This document shows positions 40,966-49,781 of a stretch of DNA of 64,000 nucleotides, piece after piece. A model generated the notes under the pieces. It was not told the origin of the DNA. It ran no database searches and was given only the letters and a program-made list of their open reading frames with translations. Numbering within the stretch: position 1 is the stretch's first letter; each line of letters starts with the position of its first letter. The position numbers and the translations under genes are program-made. The stretch is from CAIKMD01 sp035552195 (GTDB lineage Bacteria > Pseudomonadota > Alphaproteobacteria > ATCC43930 > CGMCC-115725), in the NCBI GenBank assembly GCA_035552195.1, contig DASZLU010000042.1, positions 1-64,000 on the forward strand, read 5' to 3'.

Positions 40966-42282
40966 CTAGTTGTGATCGTAAGCGCGCTCGCCATGTGTCG
41001 CGAGGTCGAGTCCGTCACTCTCTTCCTCGGGGCTGACTCGGGTGCCGCAGATCGCGCCGACAATCTTGACCAAAGCGAAGGTCCAGCCCGCCGACCACAC
41101 GATGCCGGTGAGCACGCCCAGCAACTGCGCGACGAATTGGCGCGACAGGTCCATGCCTTCCGCATAGCCGACGCCGCCCAGCGCCGGCAGGGCGAACACC
41201 GCGACGAGCAGCGAGCCCGTCATGCCGCCGACGCCGTGCACCGCGAAGACATCGAGCGAGTCGTCGATGCGCAGCCGCAGTTTGATGAAATTGGTGCAGA
41301 AGAAGCAGATCGCGCCGCCGCAGATGCCAATGAGCATCGCACCCGCCGGGCCGACAAAGCCCGAGGCCGGCGTGATCGTCGCAAGACCAGCAACGCAGCC
41401 GGTGACAAGACCGATCGAGGTCGGCTTGCCGACGCGCAGCCATTCGATCGCCATCCAGGTCAGCGCCGCTGCTGCCGCCGCGAAATGCGTTGCGAGGATT
41501 GCCGAAGCCGCCGACGCGTTGGCGGCGAGGGCGCTGCCGCCATTGAAGCCGAACCAGCCGACCCACAGCATGCCGGCGCCGGCCATGGTCATACCGGGGC
41601 TATGTGGGGGGTTGAGACGATGCGGAAAGCCCGTGCGCGCGCCGATCATCATCGCGGCAACCAGTGCGGAGACGCCGGCCGTCGTATGAACGACGATGCC
41701 GCCGGCGAAATCGATGGTGCCTTCCGTCGCCAGCCAGCCGCCGCCCCACACCCAATGCGTGACCGGCAGGTAGACGACGATCAGCCACAGCGCCGAGAAC
41801 AGCGCGACGAAGCTGAAGCGCACACGCTCGACGAAGGCGCCGATGATGAGACCCGGCGTGATGATCGCGAAGGTCATCTGGAAGAGGACGAAGGCGGCCT
41901 CGGGCAGGCCGCTCGTCATTGTCCGGGTTGCGAGACCGGGGAGGAAAGCATCGGCGAGAGAGCCGATCCAGGCATTGCCCTTGTCGAAGGCGAGGCTGTA
42001 GCCGAAAGCCGCCCAGATCACCGAGACGATGCAGGTGATGGCAAAGCAATGCATCAGCACCGAGAGGAAATTTCGCGCCCTGACCAGTCCGCCATAGAAC
42101 AGCGCCAGGCCGGGCAGGGTCATGAACAGCACCAGCGCCGAGGCCATCAACACCCAGGCGGTGCTGCCGGTATCGATGGTTGCCGCGTCGGCGGCATGCG
42201 CGATCGTGAAATTGGTCGACAAACCCAGAACCATCGCCGCGGCCATAGCGTACCGCGCGATGCCAGCCCCTGCTGCTCGCAT
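40966..42282 (-). CDS. amtB: Ammonium transporter
   Basis: Conducts ammonium/ammonia across the inner membrane. 438 residues. An N-terminal signal-like segment (ARYAMAAAMVLGLSTNF, cut near AHA) is followed by the eleven-helix Amt fold. Family motifs: FYGGLVRARNFLSVLMHCF, DFAGGIVVHTTAGVSAL with the first pore His, VGWFGFNGGSALAAN, and FAVHGVGGMTGSLL with the second pore His. The start at 42282 has GGAGAGGGA just ahead. The usual partner glnK is not adjacent on either side. No clear sigma-54 -24/-12 promoter could be placed in the 106 bases up to ruvX. Confidence 0.95.
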   Translation of the reverse strand: MRAAGAGIARYAMAAAMVLGLSTNFTIAHAADAATIDTGSTAWVLMASALVLFMTLPGLALFYGGLVRARNFLSVLMHCFAITCIVSVIWAAFGYSLAFDKGNAWIGSLADAFLPGLATRTMTSGLPEAAFVLFQMTFAIITPGLIIGAFVERVRFSFVALFSALWLIVVYLPVTHWVWGGGWLATEGTIDFAGGIVVHTTAGVSALVAAMMIGARTGFPHRLNPPHSPGMTMAGAGMLWVGWFGFNGGSALAANASAASAILATHFAAAAAALTWMAIEWLRVGKPTSIGLVTGCVAGLATITPASGFVGPAGAMLIGICGGAICFFCTNFIKLRLRIDDSLDVFAVHGVGGMTGSLLVAVFALPALGGVGYAEGMDLSRQFVAQLLGVLTGIVWSAGWTFALVKIVGAICGTRVSPEEESDGLDLATHGERAYDHN

Positions 42283-42388
42283 TCGATCCCTCTCCAGAGC
42301 GCCTGCGCCTCGAAATTGGGCGCTCGGCGGCGGCATACTGCATTTTGCTCAACGCGTGATCAACGGGTCGCTGAGAGGTGCCTATTTT

Positions 42389-42871
42389 TTAATCAGAAAC
42401 CGGCCGTCGACTGTGCCTCAGATGATCGAGTAGTCCTTGAAGGATGTAGGCAGCGGCCGCTTTGTCGATGAGCTCCGCCCGGCGGCGGCGGGAGAGATCG
42501 CCCTCGATCATGCTGCGCTCGACCGCCGCGGTTGAAAGCCGCTCGTCCCAGAAGACGACCGGTAGCTCGGTATGGGCCATCAGGTTCTTCGCGAACTGGC
42601 GCACGCCCTGCGTCCGCGGGCTGTCGCTGCCATCGAGCGCCAGCGGCAGGCCGATGACGATGCCGCCGATGCGGTGCTTGGCGATCTCGTCGAGCATGCG
42701 TTTGAGGTCGTCGCGAAAGCGGGTGCGGCGAATCGTGTCGAGCGGCGTTGCGATGATATGCGTCGTGTCGGATAGCGCCATGCCGATCGTCTTGGTGCCG
42801 ACATCGAGCCCCAACAGCCGCGCCCCCGCGGGCAGCAGCGGCTTCAGTTCGGCAGGGGTGCAGAGCGGCAT
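42389..42871 (-). CDS. ruvX: RuvX/YqgF family pre-16S rRNA nuclease
   Basis: RNase H-fold nuclease that trims the 5' end of 16S rRNA, earlier called a putative Holliday junction resolvase. 160 residues. Acidic residues of the fold are seen in LLGLDVGTKTIGMALSD, GGIVIGLPLALDGSD and the final IDKAAAAYILQGLLD; VFWDERLSTAAVE is the other hallmark. Divergent from gatC with 58 bases between starts. Confidence 0.94.
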   Translation of the reverse strand: MPLCTPAELKPLLPAGARLLGLDVGTKTIGMALSDTTHIIATPLDTIRRTRFRDDLKRMLDEIAKHRIGGIVIGLPLALDGSDSPRTQGVRQFAKNLMAHTELPVVFWDERLSTAAVERSMIEGDLSRRRRAELIDKAAAAYILQGLLDHLRHSRRPVSD

Positions 42872-42893
42872 GGGATTGTTCGGACGCGGCTGA

Positions 42894-42912
42894 TGTTGCT
42901 ATTTTGGCAACA
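42894..42912. promoter_or_regulatory. Inverted repeat ahead of gatC
   Basis: TGTTGC-TATTTTG-GCAACA: 6-bp perfect arms around a 7-base AT-rich centre, 17 bases upstream of the gatC ATG and just before its ribosome binding site (GGAG). In mRNA it could form a small hairpin; in DNA it overlaps the likely ruvX/gatC promoter zone. Confidence 0.35.
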
Positions 42913-42929
42913 CAGGAGACATCTACAGC

Positions 42930-43232
42930 ATGGCATTGGACAAGGCCACCGTGGCGCGGATCGCCGCCCTGGCGCGAATTCGGGTGACCGAAGAAGAGAA
43001 GACGCGGCTCGCCGGCGAGCTGTCGCAGATCCTTACCTGGATCGAGCAGCTCGACGAAGTCGATACGGCCGGTGTCGAAGCGATGACGAGCGTCGCGCAT
43101 CAAAAGCTGCCGCTGCGCGAAGACAAAGTCACCGACGGCGGCATCCGCGACAAGCTGCTCGCCAACACGCCGTCGAACAATCCGGCGGCGACGGCGCGTG
43201 GCTTCTTCGCGGTGCCGAAGGTGGTCGAGTGA
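42930..43232 (+). CDS. gatC: Asp/Glu-tRNA amidotransferase subunit C
   Basis: Small stabilising subunit of the GatCAB complex. 100 residues, normal. Features: ATVARIAALARIRVTEEE, the LSQILTWIEQLDEVDT helix, and the end LREDKVTDGG, then NPAATARGFFAVPKVVE. CAGGAGAC gives a good ribosome binding site. The stop TGA overlaps the GTG start of gatA (GTGA), the usual coupled arrangement. Confidence 0.96.
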   Translation: MALDKATVARIAALARIRVTEEEKTRLAGELSQILTWIEQLDEVDTAGVEAMTSVAHQKLPLREDKVTDGGIRDKLLANTPSNNPAATARGFFAVPKVVE

Positions 43233-44710
43233 CGACGCTCACCGAGCTCGGCCTCGCCGAAGCGCGCGACGGGCTCGTTGCCAAGAAATTCTCGGCGCGC
43301 GAGTTGGCCGATGCGCATGTGAAAGCCGTCGAGGCATCGCGGCCGCTCAATGCCTATGTCGTCGAGACGCCGGAGAAGGCGCGGGCGATGGCGGACGAGA
43401 GCGATCGGCGGATTGCGCGCGGCGAAGCACTGCCGCTCGAGGGCCTGCCGCTGGCGATCAAGGATTTGTTCTGCACCGACGGTGTGCAAACGACGGCCGG
43501 CTCGAAAATGCTGCAAGGCTTCAAGCCGCCCTATGAATCGACCGTCACCGCCAATCTCTGGCGCGACGGCGCTGTGATGCTCGGCAAAGTGAATATGGAC
43601 GAGTTCGCGATGGGCTCGTCGAATGGCACCTGTTACTACGGTTGTGTCGAGAACCCGTGGCGGCGGCGGGGCGATAATCGGCCGTTGGTGCCGGGCGGTT
43701 CGTCCGGCGGCTCGGCAGCAGCGGTCGCGGCGCGTGCGGCGCTGGCGGCGACCGGCACCGATACCGGCGGCTCGATCCGCCAGCCGGCGGCGTTCTGCGG
43801 CATCGTCGGGTTGAAGCCCACCTATGGCCGCTGCTCGCGTTGGGGCATCGTCGCATTCGCGTCCTCGCTCGACCAAGCCGGGCCGATGACGCGCAGCGTG
43901 CGCGACGCGGCGCTGATGCTGAAATCGATGGCGGGGTTCGACCCGAAGGATTCGACCTCGGCCAATCTGCCGGTGCCGGATTTCGAGAAAGCGCTGACCG
44001 GTGACATTCGCGGCATGAAGATCGGCATTCCGCGCGAATATCGCATCGACGGCATGCCGGCCGAGATCGAAGCGCTGTGGCAGCGCGGCATCGATTGGCT
44101 GAAAGCCGCGGGCGCGATAACGGTCGAGGTCAGCCTCAAGCTCACCAAATACGCGCTGCCGGTCTATTACATCATCGCGCCGGCGGAAGCCTCGTCGAAT
44201 CTCGCGCGCTATGACGGCGTGCGTTTCGGCAATCGCGTCAACGGCGACTCGCTCGACGACATGTACGAAGCGACACGCGCCGAAGGCTTCGGTCCGGAAG
44301 TGCGCCGGCGCATCCTCATCGGCACCTACGTGCTCTCGGCCGGGTATTACGACGCGTATTACTTGAAGGCGCAAAAAGTGCGCGCGCTGATCGCCAAGGA
44401 TTTCGACGACGCGTTTACGCAGTGCGACGCGTTGCTGACGCCGACAGCGCCCTCGGCTGCGTTCGGTATCGGCGACAAGAGCGACGATCCGATTTCAATG
44501 TATTTGAACGATGTGTTCACGGTGACGGTCAATCTCGCCGGCTTGCCCGGAATTTCGGTGCCGGCGGGTCTGTCGACCGACGGTCTGCCGCTCGGCTTGC
44601 AGGTGATCGGCAAGGCTTTCGACGAGGAGACCGTGCTGCGCGTCGGCGGCGTGATCGAGCAAGCGGCGCAATTCACTGCCAAGCCGCAGTTCATCGCAGG
44701 AGCTTCGTGA
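43229..44710 (+). CDS. gatA: Asp/Glu-tRNA amidotransferase subunit A
   Basis: Amidase that frees ammonia from glutamine to convert Glu-tRNA(Gln) and/or Asp-tRNA(Asn). 493 residues. The amidase signature with Ser-cisSer-Lys triad is complete: PLAIKDLFC (Lys near 77), GGSSGGSAAAVAA and the nucleophile region TGTDTGGSIRQPAAFCG. Starts with GTG inside the gatC stop. Longer frames upstream are read-through of gatC in another frame. One base of its stop is shared with the gatB ATG (TGATG). Confidence 0.97.
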   Translation: MTTLTELGLAEARDGLVAKKFSARELADAHVKAVEASRPLNAYVVETPEKARAMADESDRRIARGEALPLEGLPLAIKDLFCTDGVQTTAGSKMLQGFKPPYESTVTANLWRDGAVMLGKVNMDEFAMGSSNGTCYYGCVENPWRRRGDNRPLVPGGSSGGSAAAVAARAALAATGTDTGGSIRQPAAFCGIVGLKPTYGRCSRWGIVAFASSLDQAGPMTRSVRDAALMLKSMAGFDPKDSTSANLPVPDFEKALTGDIRGMKIGIPREYRIDGMPAEIEALWQRGIDWLKAAGAITVEVSLKLTKYALPVYYIIAPAEASSNLARYDGVRFGNRVNGDSLDDMYEATRAEGFGPEVRRRILIGTYVLSAGYYDAYYLKAQKVRALIAKDFDDAFTQCDALLTPTAPSAAFGIGDKSDDPISMYLNDVFTVTVNLAGLPGISVPAGLSTDGLPLGLQVIGKAFDEETVLRVGGVIEQAAQFTAKPQFIAGAS

Positions 44711-46161
44711 TGAGCCTGATCAAAGGCCAAACCGGCGAGTGGGAAGTGGTCATCGGCATCGAGACTCACGCGCAAGTGGTGTCGAACGCGAAGCTCTTCT
44801 CGGGCGCGGCGACCAAGTTCGGGGCCGAGCCGAATACGCAAGTCTCGCTCGTCGACGCGGCATTCCCTGGCATGCTGCCGGTGATCAACAAACATTGCGT
44901 CGAGCAGGCGGTGAAGACGGGGCTCGGCCTCGCGGCCGAGATCAATCTCGTCTCGGTCTTCGATCGGAAGAATTATTTCTATGCCGATCTGCCTGCCGGC
45001 TATCAGATCTCGCAATACACGCGGCCGGTCGTCGGCAAAGGCACGCTTACCATCGATATGGCGGACGGCTCGACGCGCGATGTCGGCATCACGCGGCTTC
45101 ATCTCGAGCAAGACGCCGGCAAGAGCCTGCATGATCAGCACGCGACCCAGACCTATGTCGATCTCAACCGGGCAGGGGTCGCGCTGATGGAGATTGTTTC
45201 CGAGCCCGATCTGCGCAGCGCCGAGGAAGCCGGCGCCTATGTGAAGAAGCTGCGCTCGATCCTGCGCTATCTCGGCACCTGCGACGGCAACATGGAAGAA
45301 GGCTCGTTGCGCTGCGACTGCAACGTCTCCGTGCGCAAGCCCGGCGCGCCGTACGGCACGCGTTGCGAGATCAAGAACGTGAACTCGATCCGTTTTGTCA
45401 TGCAGGCGATCGAATACGAGGCGCGACGCCAGATCGAAGTGATCGAAGAAGGCGGCACGATCAAGCAGGAGACGCGGCTTTTCGATGCGGGACGCGGCGT
45501 GACGCGTCCGATGCGATCGAAAGAGGAGGCGCACGACTACCGCTATTTCCCCGATCCCGATCTGCTGCCGCTGGAACTCGATTCCGCTTGGGTCGAGACG
45601 CTGAAGCAAGGCTTGCCCGAGTTGCCCGATGCGAAGAAGGCGCGCTTCATCGCTGACTACAAGCTCTCCGCTTATGAAGCGGGTGTGCTTGCCGACGAGC
45701 AGGCGAACGCGACGTATTACGAAGCTGTCGCCAAAGGCCGCGATGCGAAGCTCGCCGCCAATTGGGTGATGGGCGATCTCTTCGGCGCGCTCAACAAGCT
45801 CGGCGTCGATATCGAAAGCTCGCCGGTGAAGGCGGGCGATCTCGGCGCGTTGCTCGATCTCATCTCCGACAACACGATCTCAGGCCGCATCGCCAAGGAT
45901 GTGTTCGCCGAGATGCTCGCCACCGGCCGACAGGCGGCCACGATCGTCGAAGCCAAAGGCCTGCGCCAGGTCACCGATACCGGCGCGATCGAAGCGGCGG
46001 TCGATGCGGTCCTCGCCAAAGAGCCGGACAAGATCGCGGAATATCGCTCCGGCAAAGACAAGCTCCTCGGCTTCTTCGTCGGCCAGGTGATGAAGGCGAC
46101 GCAAGGCAAGGCCAACCCGGGCCTGGTGAATGAGCTGCTGAAGCAGAAGCTGAGCGGCTGA
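44710..46161 (+). CDS. gatB: Asp/Glu-tRNA amidotransferase subunit B
   Basis: Kinase and tRNA-binding subunit of GatCAB. 483 residues. EVVIGIETHAQVVSNAKLFSG opens the GatB/E core; FDRKNYFYADLPAGYQISQ, SLRCDCNVSVR (zinc cysteines), and EIKNVNSIRFV are diagnostic; a C-terminal YqeY-like tail domain (ISGRIAKDVFAEML ending in PGLVNELLKQKL) is present. The ATG overlaps the gatA stop. Convergent with manC, three bases apart. Confidence 0.97.
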   Translation: MSLIKGQTGEWEVVIGIETHAQVVSNAKLFSGAATKFGAEPNTQVSLVDAAFPGMLPVINKHCVEQAVKTGLGLAAEINLVSVFDRKNYFYADLPAGYQISQYTRPVVGKGTLTIDMADGSTRDVGITRLHLEQDAGKSLHDQHATQTYVDLNRAGVALMEIVSEPDLRSAEEAGAYVKKLRSILRYLGTCDGNMEEGSLRCDCNVSVRKPGAPYGTRCEIKNVNSIRFVMQAIEYEARRQIEVIEEGGTIKQETRLFDAGRGVTRPMRSKEEAHDYRYFPDPDLLPLELDSAWVETLKQGLPELPDAKKARFIADYKLSAYEAGVLADEQANATYYEAVAKGRDAKLAANWVMGDLFGALNKLGVDIESSPVKAGDLGALLDLISDNTISGRIAKDVFAEMLATGRQAATIVEAKGLRQVTDTGAIEAAVDAVLAKEPDKIAEYRSGKDKLLGFFVGQVMKATQGKANPGLVNELLKQKLSG

Positions 46162-46164
46162 GCC

Positions 46165-47601
46165 TTACGCCCGTCCGTACGTATCGTCGTAGCGGACGAT
46201 ATCGTCTTCGCCGAGGTAAGAGCCGGACTGCACCTCGATGAGATGCAGCGGGATCTTGCCGGGGTTCTCGAGACGGTGGCGCGTGCCCATGGGAATGAAG
46301 GTCGATTCATTCTCGTGGAGCGTCATTTCCTCGTTGCCCTTGGTCACCTTGGCGGTGCCGGTGACGACGACCCAATGCTCGGCGCGATGATGATGCATCT
46401 GCAGCGAGAGGATGCCGCCCGGTTTCACCATGATGTGCTTCACCTGCACACGCTCGCCATGGTGGATCGAGCGATACGTGCCCCACGGGCGATGCACCAG
46501 CGGATGGGAGACGAGCTCGCTGCGCTTGCCGCGCTCCAGCCGAGCGACGATCTGCTTGATGTCCTGCGCGCGATCGCGGCGCGAGACCATGACCGCGTCT
46601 GCGGTCGCGACGACGACGAGATCCTCGACGCCGAGCACGGCGAGCAAGCCCGACTCCGCGCGGAGATAGGAATTCTTCGTATCTTCGACGAGCACGTCGC
46701 CGGCGGTGACGTTGCCGGCGTGGTCCCGGTTGCCGACCATCCATAGCGCGTCCCAGGTGCCGACATCGCTCCAGCCCATCTCGACCGGCACGACGGCGGC
46801 GTGGCTCGTATGCTCCATCACCGCGTAATCGATCGAATTGCTCGGCGCCTGCGCGAAGGCATCGCGGTCGAGGCGCAGGAAATCAAGATCGCGTTTCGCT
46901 TTGTTGAGGGCGTCGCGACAAGCGGTGATCATGGCCGGCTGCAGCCGCTCGAGTTCGGATAGCAGCAGTTTCACCGGGAAAAGGAAGATGCCGCTGTTCC
47001 ACGAGTAGGCTTGATCGGCGATATAGGTCTCGGCGCGGGCGCGGTCCGGCTTCTCGACGAAAGCCGCGACCTGGAAAGCGCCCTCGGTGCCGGCGAGCGG
47101 CTGGCCGCGCTTGATGTAGCCGTAGCCGGTCTCGGGGCGGCTCGCTGTGATGCCGAAGGTGACGAGCTTGCCGGTCCTGGCTGCGTCGGCGGCGCGCGCG
47201 ACGGCGGCTTTGAAAGCGGGCGCGTCGGTGATCGCGTGATCCGACGGCATCACCAGCATCAGCGCGTCGGGCGCGGTGGCCGCGAGGCTCAAAGCGGCGA
47301 TGCAGCAGGCGGGCGCGGTGTTGCGGCCGAGCGGCTCGAGAATGATCGCGGCGGGCGCCACACCCGCGAGACGCAATTGCTCGGCAACGATGAAGCGATG
47401 ATCGTCGTTAGAGATGATCAGCGGCGCCGCGAACTGCTTGGCGTCGGAGACGCGCAAGCCCGCTTCCTGCAGAAGCGTGTTCTCGGTCAGCAGGGGAAGG
47501 AGCTGTTTCGGATATTGCGCTCGCGACATCGGCCAGAGGCGCGTGCCCGAGCCGCCCGAGAGGATCACCGGATGGATCGCCGGTTGGCCCTGCGGCGGCA
47601 T
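46165..47601 (-). CDS. manC: Mannose-1-phosphate guanylyltransferase / mannose-6-phosphate isomerase
   Basis: Type II bifunctional enzyme making GDP-mannose for exopolysaccharide or lipopolysaccharide. 478 residues. The N-terminal nucleotidyltransferase has VILSGGSGTRLWPMSRAQYP and the FVEKPD strand; the C-terminal type II PMI cupin has HRPWGTYRSI, LSLQMHHHRAEHWVVV and GTRHRLENPG. GGAGAAAT lies ahead of ATG 47601. No other sugar nucleotide or polysaccharide genes are nearby, so the pathway is not shown by context. Confidence 0.94.
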   Translation of the reverse strand: MPPQGQPAIHPVILSGGSGTRLWPMSRAQYPKQLLPLLTENTLLQEAGLRVSDAKQFAAPLIISNDDHRFIVAEQLRLAGVAPAAIILEPLGRNTAPACCIAALSLAATAPDALMLVMPSDHAITDAPAFKAAVARAADAARTGKLVTFGITASRPETGYGYIKRGQPLAGTEGAFQVAAFVEKPDRARAETYIADQAYSWNSGIFLFPVKLLLSELERLQPAMITACRDALNKAKRDLDFLRLDRDAFAQAPSNSIDYAVMEHTSHAAVVPVEMGWSDVGTWDALWMVGNRDHAGNVTAGDVLVEDTKNSYLRAESGLLAVLGVEDLVVVATADAVMVSRRDRAQDIKQIVARLERGKRSELVSHPLVHRPWGTYRSIHHGERVQVKHIMVKPGGILSLQMHHHRAEHWVVVTGTAKVTKGNEEMTLHENESTFIPMGTRHRLENPGKIPLHLIEVQSGSYLGEDDIVRYDDTYGRA

Positions 47602-47672
47602 TAAATTTCTCCTTGCGGGACAGTCATGGGCGGACGGCATAGTAGCGCGATCGCAGAACGCGGAGGACAAGA

Positions 47673-48287
47673 ATGATCGAGCTCTACACGTGGGGAACGC
47701 CGAACGGCAAGAAAGCGTCGGTCATGCTCGAAGAGGTGGGGCTGCCGTACAACGTTCATCCGATTCGCATTATGGAAGGCGATCAGTTCAAGCCCGATTA
47801 CCTCAAGATCAATCCCAACGGGAAAATCCCTTCGATCGTCGACACGGACGGGCCGGGCGGCAAGCCGATCAACATCTTCGAATCGGGCGCTATCCTCATT
47901 TATCTCGCTGAGAAGACTGGCAAGCTCCTGTCGCGCGATCCCGTGCTGCGGATCGAGGCGATCGAATGGCTGATGTTCCAGATGGGCGGCGTCGGACCGA
48001 TGTTCGGGCAGGCGCATCATTTCCTGCGCCAGGCCAAAGACAACACCTACGGCGCCGAGCGCTATTCCAAGGAGACGCGGCGGCTCTACGGTGTGATGAA
48101 CGCGCGCCTGGGCGATGTGCCCTATCTCGCGACCGAATACTCGATCGCCGATGTCGCGACCTACCCGTGGGTGTCGCGCTACGAATGGCATCAGGTGGAT
48201 CTGGCGGAATTTCCGAACGTGAAGCGCTGGTACGATGCGATCAGCGCGCGTCCGGCGGTGCAACGCGGAATGAAGGTGCCGTCCTAG
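47673..48287 (+). CDS. Glutathione S-transferase, YfcG-like
   Basis: 204 residues. Thioredoxin-like N-terminal domain (IELYTWGTPNGKKASVMLEE, with the TPNGxK active-site stretch of the Nu/YfcG group), the glutathione-binding GKIPSIVD and FESGAILIYLAEKTG, then an all-helical C-terminal domain ending ATYPWVSRYEWH. Enzymes of this group reduce disulfides or organic peroxides with glutathione. GGAGGAC is well placed before the ATG. Divergent from manC across 71 bases. Confidence 0.92.
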   Translation: MIELYTWGTPNGKKASVMLEEVGLPYNVHPIRIMEGDQFKPDYLKINPNGKIPSIVDTDGPGGKPINIFESGAILIYLAEKTGKLLSRDPVLRIEAIEWLMFQMGGVGPMFGQAHHFLRQAKDNTYGAERYSKETRRLYGVMNARLGDVPYLATEYSIADVATYPWVSRYEWHQVDLAEFPNVKRWYDAISARPAVQRGMKVPS

Positions 48288-48318
48288 GCCTCGCAGAGGA
48301 GGCGCGGGGAGCGGCGCC

Positions 48319-48531
48319 TTAGGCGGCGGTACGCGGGCGGCCAGGGCGGCGGATCGGACGCGCGAAGGCGCCGACAACCTCGGGCTCGCGATCGAGCGAT
48401 CGCAGTTCGGAGCGGCAACGCTCCAGGACTTGCATATCGCGCGCGTCTTCACGATCCGAGATATCCATATAGCTGAGCTTGATCTCGACGAGATCGAGCA
48501 GCATTTCGATCGAACGCTTGGACAAATTCAT
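48319..48531 (-). CDS. Small conserved-type hypothetical protein
   Basis: 70 residues from ATG 48531, preceded by GGAGGGGG. The first half is an amphipathic helix (KRSIEMLLDLVEIKLSYMD), then SDREDARDMQVLERCRSEL, another helix, and a basic Pro/Arg-rich tail (RPIRRPGRPRTAA). I recall similar short proteins from other Rhodospirillales, unverified. Soluble, no metal or catalytic motif. Function unknown. Confidence 0.65.
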   Translation of the reverse strand: MNLSKRSIEMLLDLVEIKLSYMDISDREDARDMQVLERCRSELRSLDREPEVVGAFARPIRRPGRPRTAA

Positions 48532-48639
48532 CGTCCCCCTCCGTCTTTCTAGGCCGGATGATCGGTTCCTCATGCTTAAGATTTTCTGAACAAACGCGCC
48601 TTTTTTAGGCCCGGGCGGCGGAGAGTCCGTGGCCTTGGT

Positions 48640-48668
48640 TTGACTAATTGGGGTCCGGCCAGTAAATC
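48640..48668 (+). promoter_or_regulatory. Candidate tRNA-Ser promoter
   Basis: TTGACT at 48640-48645 and TAAATC at 48663-48668, 17 bases apart, ending 37 bases before the mature 5' end of the tRNA. The -35 is close to consensus, the -10 weak. Confidence 0.45.
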
Positions 48669-48705
48669 ACTTCCCGCATGCGCCGTGTCGAATCCACTCA
48701 TCGGT

Positions 48706-48797
48706 GGAGGGGTGGCCGAGTGGCTGAAGGCGGCGGTTTGCTAAACCGTTATAGGGATCAAACCCTATCGCAGGTTCGAATCCTGTCCCCTCCGCCA
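48706..48797 (+). tRNA. tRNA-Ser(GCU)
   Basis: Acceptor stem GGAGGGG (48706-48712) pairs with CCCCTCC (48787-48793); discriminator G and encoded CCA follow (48795-48797). D-arm GGCCGAGTGGCTGAAGGC, anticodon loop TTTGCTAAA with anticodon GCT (GCU, reads AGC/AGU), a long variable arm (TATAGGGATCAAACCCTAT) and T-loop GGTTCGAATCC. The long variable arm confirms serine identity. Confidence 0.97.
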
Positions 48798-48933
48798 ACT
48801 TCTACGAATTCAGAGACTTAGTTGCCATTCCTCGCACGAGCGATCGAGTGGCAATTAACGCTGGCCGGGGGCTGCCACGGGAATGTCGCCGGCGGTGTGC
48901 CGAAACTGTTCTGCCGATCGAGGGAGCGGCGAG

Positions 48934-49251
48934 GTGGAGATCGTTTATGTCGGTTCGACTGTCATGGCCACTCTCGGTTTCTACCGGCTGCGTTGTTCTC
49001 GCCCCTTTATTTATGGCGCCTGCGAGGTCGCCGTCGCGCTGGCAATCATCGTTCTGACCTTCGATCCACACATTCGCGCCGCAGCGCCGGCCGCCATCCC
49101 GCCTACGACCCTAAGTGTTGTCCTTTCGGAAAGCGTGGGTGTTTTGACGGGAATCTATGTTTTCGTGCGCGGCATGGACAATATGCGGCGTGACTTGCCG
49201 TATCGCTGGCGCAGCCGGTGGGCCAGCTGGTTCCCAGTCGACGACGCTTGA
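48934..49251 (+). CDS. Small membrane protein, hypothetical
   Basis: 105 residues if the GTG at 48934 is used, which has GGGAG seven bases ahead; an ATG at 48883 is in frame but has no ribosome binding site. Two membrane helices (FIYGACEVAVALAIIVLTF and VLTGIYVFVRGMDN region) separated by an Ala/Pro-rich loop, and a basic end DLPYRWRSRW that should be cytoplasmic. No family recognised. It lies just behind the tRNA-Ser and its GC content is a little lower than its surroundings, so acquisition at the tRNA is possible. Confidence 0.5.
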   Translation: MEIVYVGSTVMATLGFYRLRCSRPFIYGACEVAVALAIIVLTFDPHIRAAAPAAIPPTTLSVVLSESVGVLTGIYVFVRGMDNMRRDLPYRWRSRWASWFPVDDA

Positions 49252-49409
49252 TGATGTGCGGCGAAAAGATCGGGCACACGTCGATTGTGGCGCTCGGCTT
49301 GGCGTTTCCGATGGTCATATCTGGTCGATGCGCGGCGTTTTGCGCTCGAAATCGCCGTGCGATAATGGTTGGGCGGGTGGAGGAGAACTGCCGCTTCGGG
49401 AGGGGTTTG

Positions 49410-49763
49410 ATGCGCCGGATGATCGCTGCTGCCGCTGTCTTATTTCTCGCTCAGATGGGGACCGCTTCCGCCGCCGGCGCGTTCGACGGCAATTGGTCGG
49501 GCGAAGTCGTCGGGAATGGCCCGTCGAGAGCCTGCATCGGCGCCGTCACCGGCACGGTGGCGAATAATGTCCTGCACGGGACGATGACGATCGGCAAATT
49601 TGCGCCGTCCGCGGTTGGTGGCACGATCGCGCCCGATGGCGCGTATACAAGCCCGGGCGGCCGCATCACCGGAAAGTTCGAAGGCAATTCCTTCACCGGC
49701 AGCTTTTCGGTGCCGAACGGCTACTGCAACCCGTACAAAATGACGATGAAGCGATCCGGATAA
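49410..49763 (+). CDS. Secreted small beta-rich hypothetical protein
   Basis: 117 residues from ATG 49410, which follows GGGAGGGG. Signal peptide RRMIAAAAVLFLAQMGTASA, then a mature domain opening AFDGNWSGEVVG, with repeated Gly-turn strands (LHGTMTIGKF, AYTSPGGRITGKFEGNSF). Two Cys (SRACIGAV, NGYCNPYK) may form a disulfide. It resembles the small lipocalin-like or DNW-type secreted proteins of Rhizobiales by feel only. The stop lies 18 bases before the binding-protein gene, so co-transcription is possible. Confidence 0.65.
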   Translation: MRRMIAAAAVLFLAQMGTASAAGAFDGNWSGEVVGNGPSRACIGAVTGTVANNVLHGTMTIGKFAPSAVGGTIAPDGAYTSPGGRITGKFEGNSFTGSFSVPNGYCNPYKMTMKRSG

Positions 49764-49781
49764 AAGATTCATCTAATTACA

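Noticed and set aside
42283..42388. Sigma-54 promoter for amtB
   Set aside because: AGGCAC occurs in the gap but no GC doublet with TTGC follows at the required spacing.
38643..42471. Long + strand frames over pyrC (480 codons), pyrB and amtB (499 codons)
   Set aside because: Antisense shadows of the pyr and amtB genes; no coding signature.
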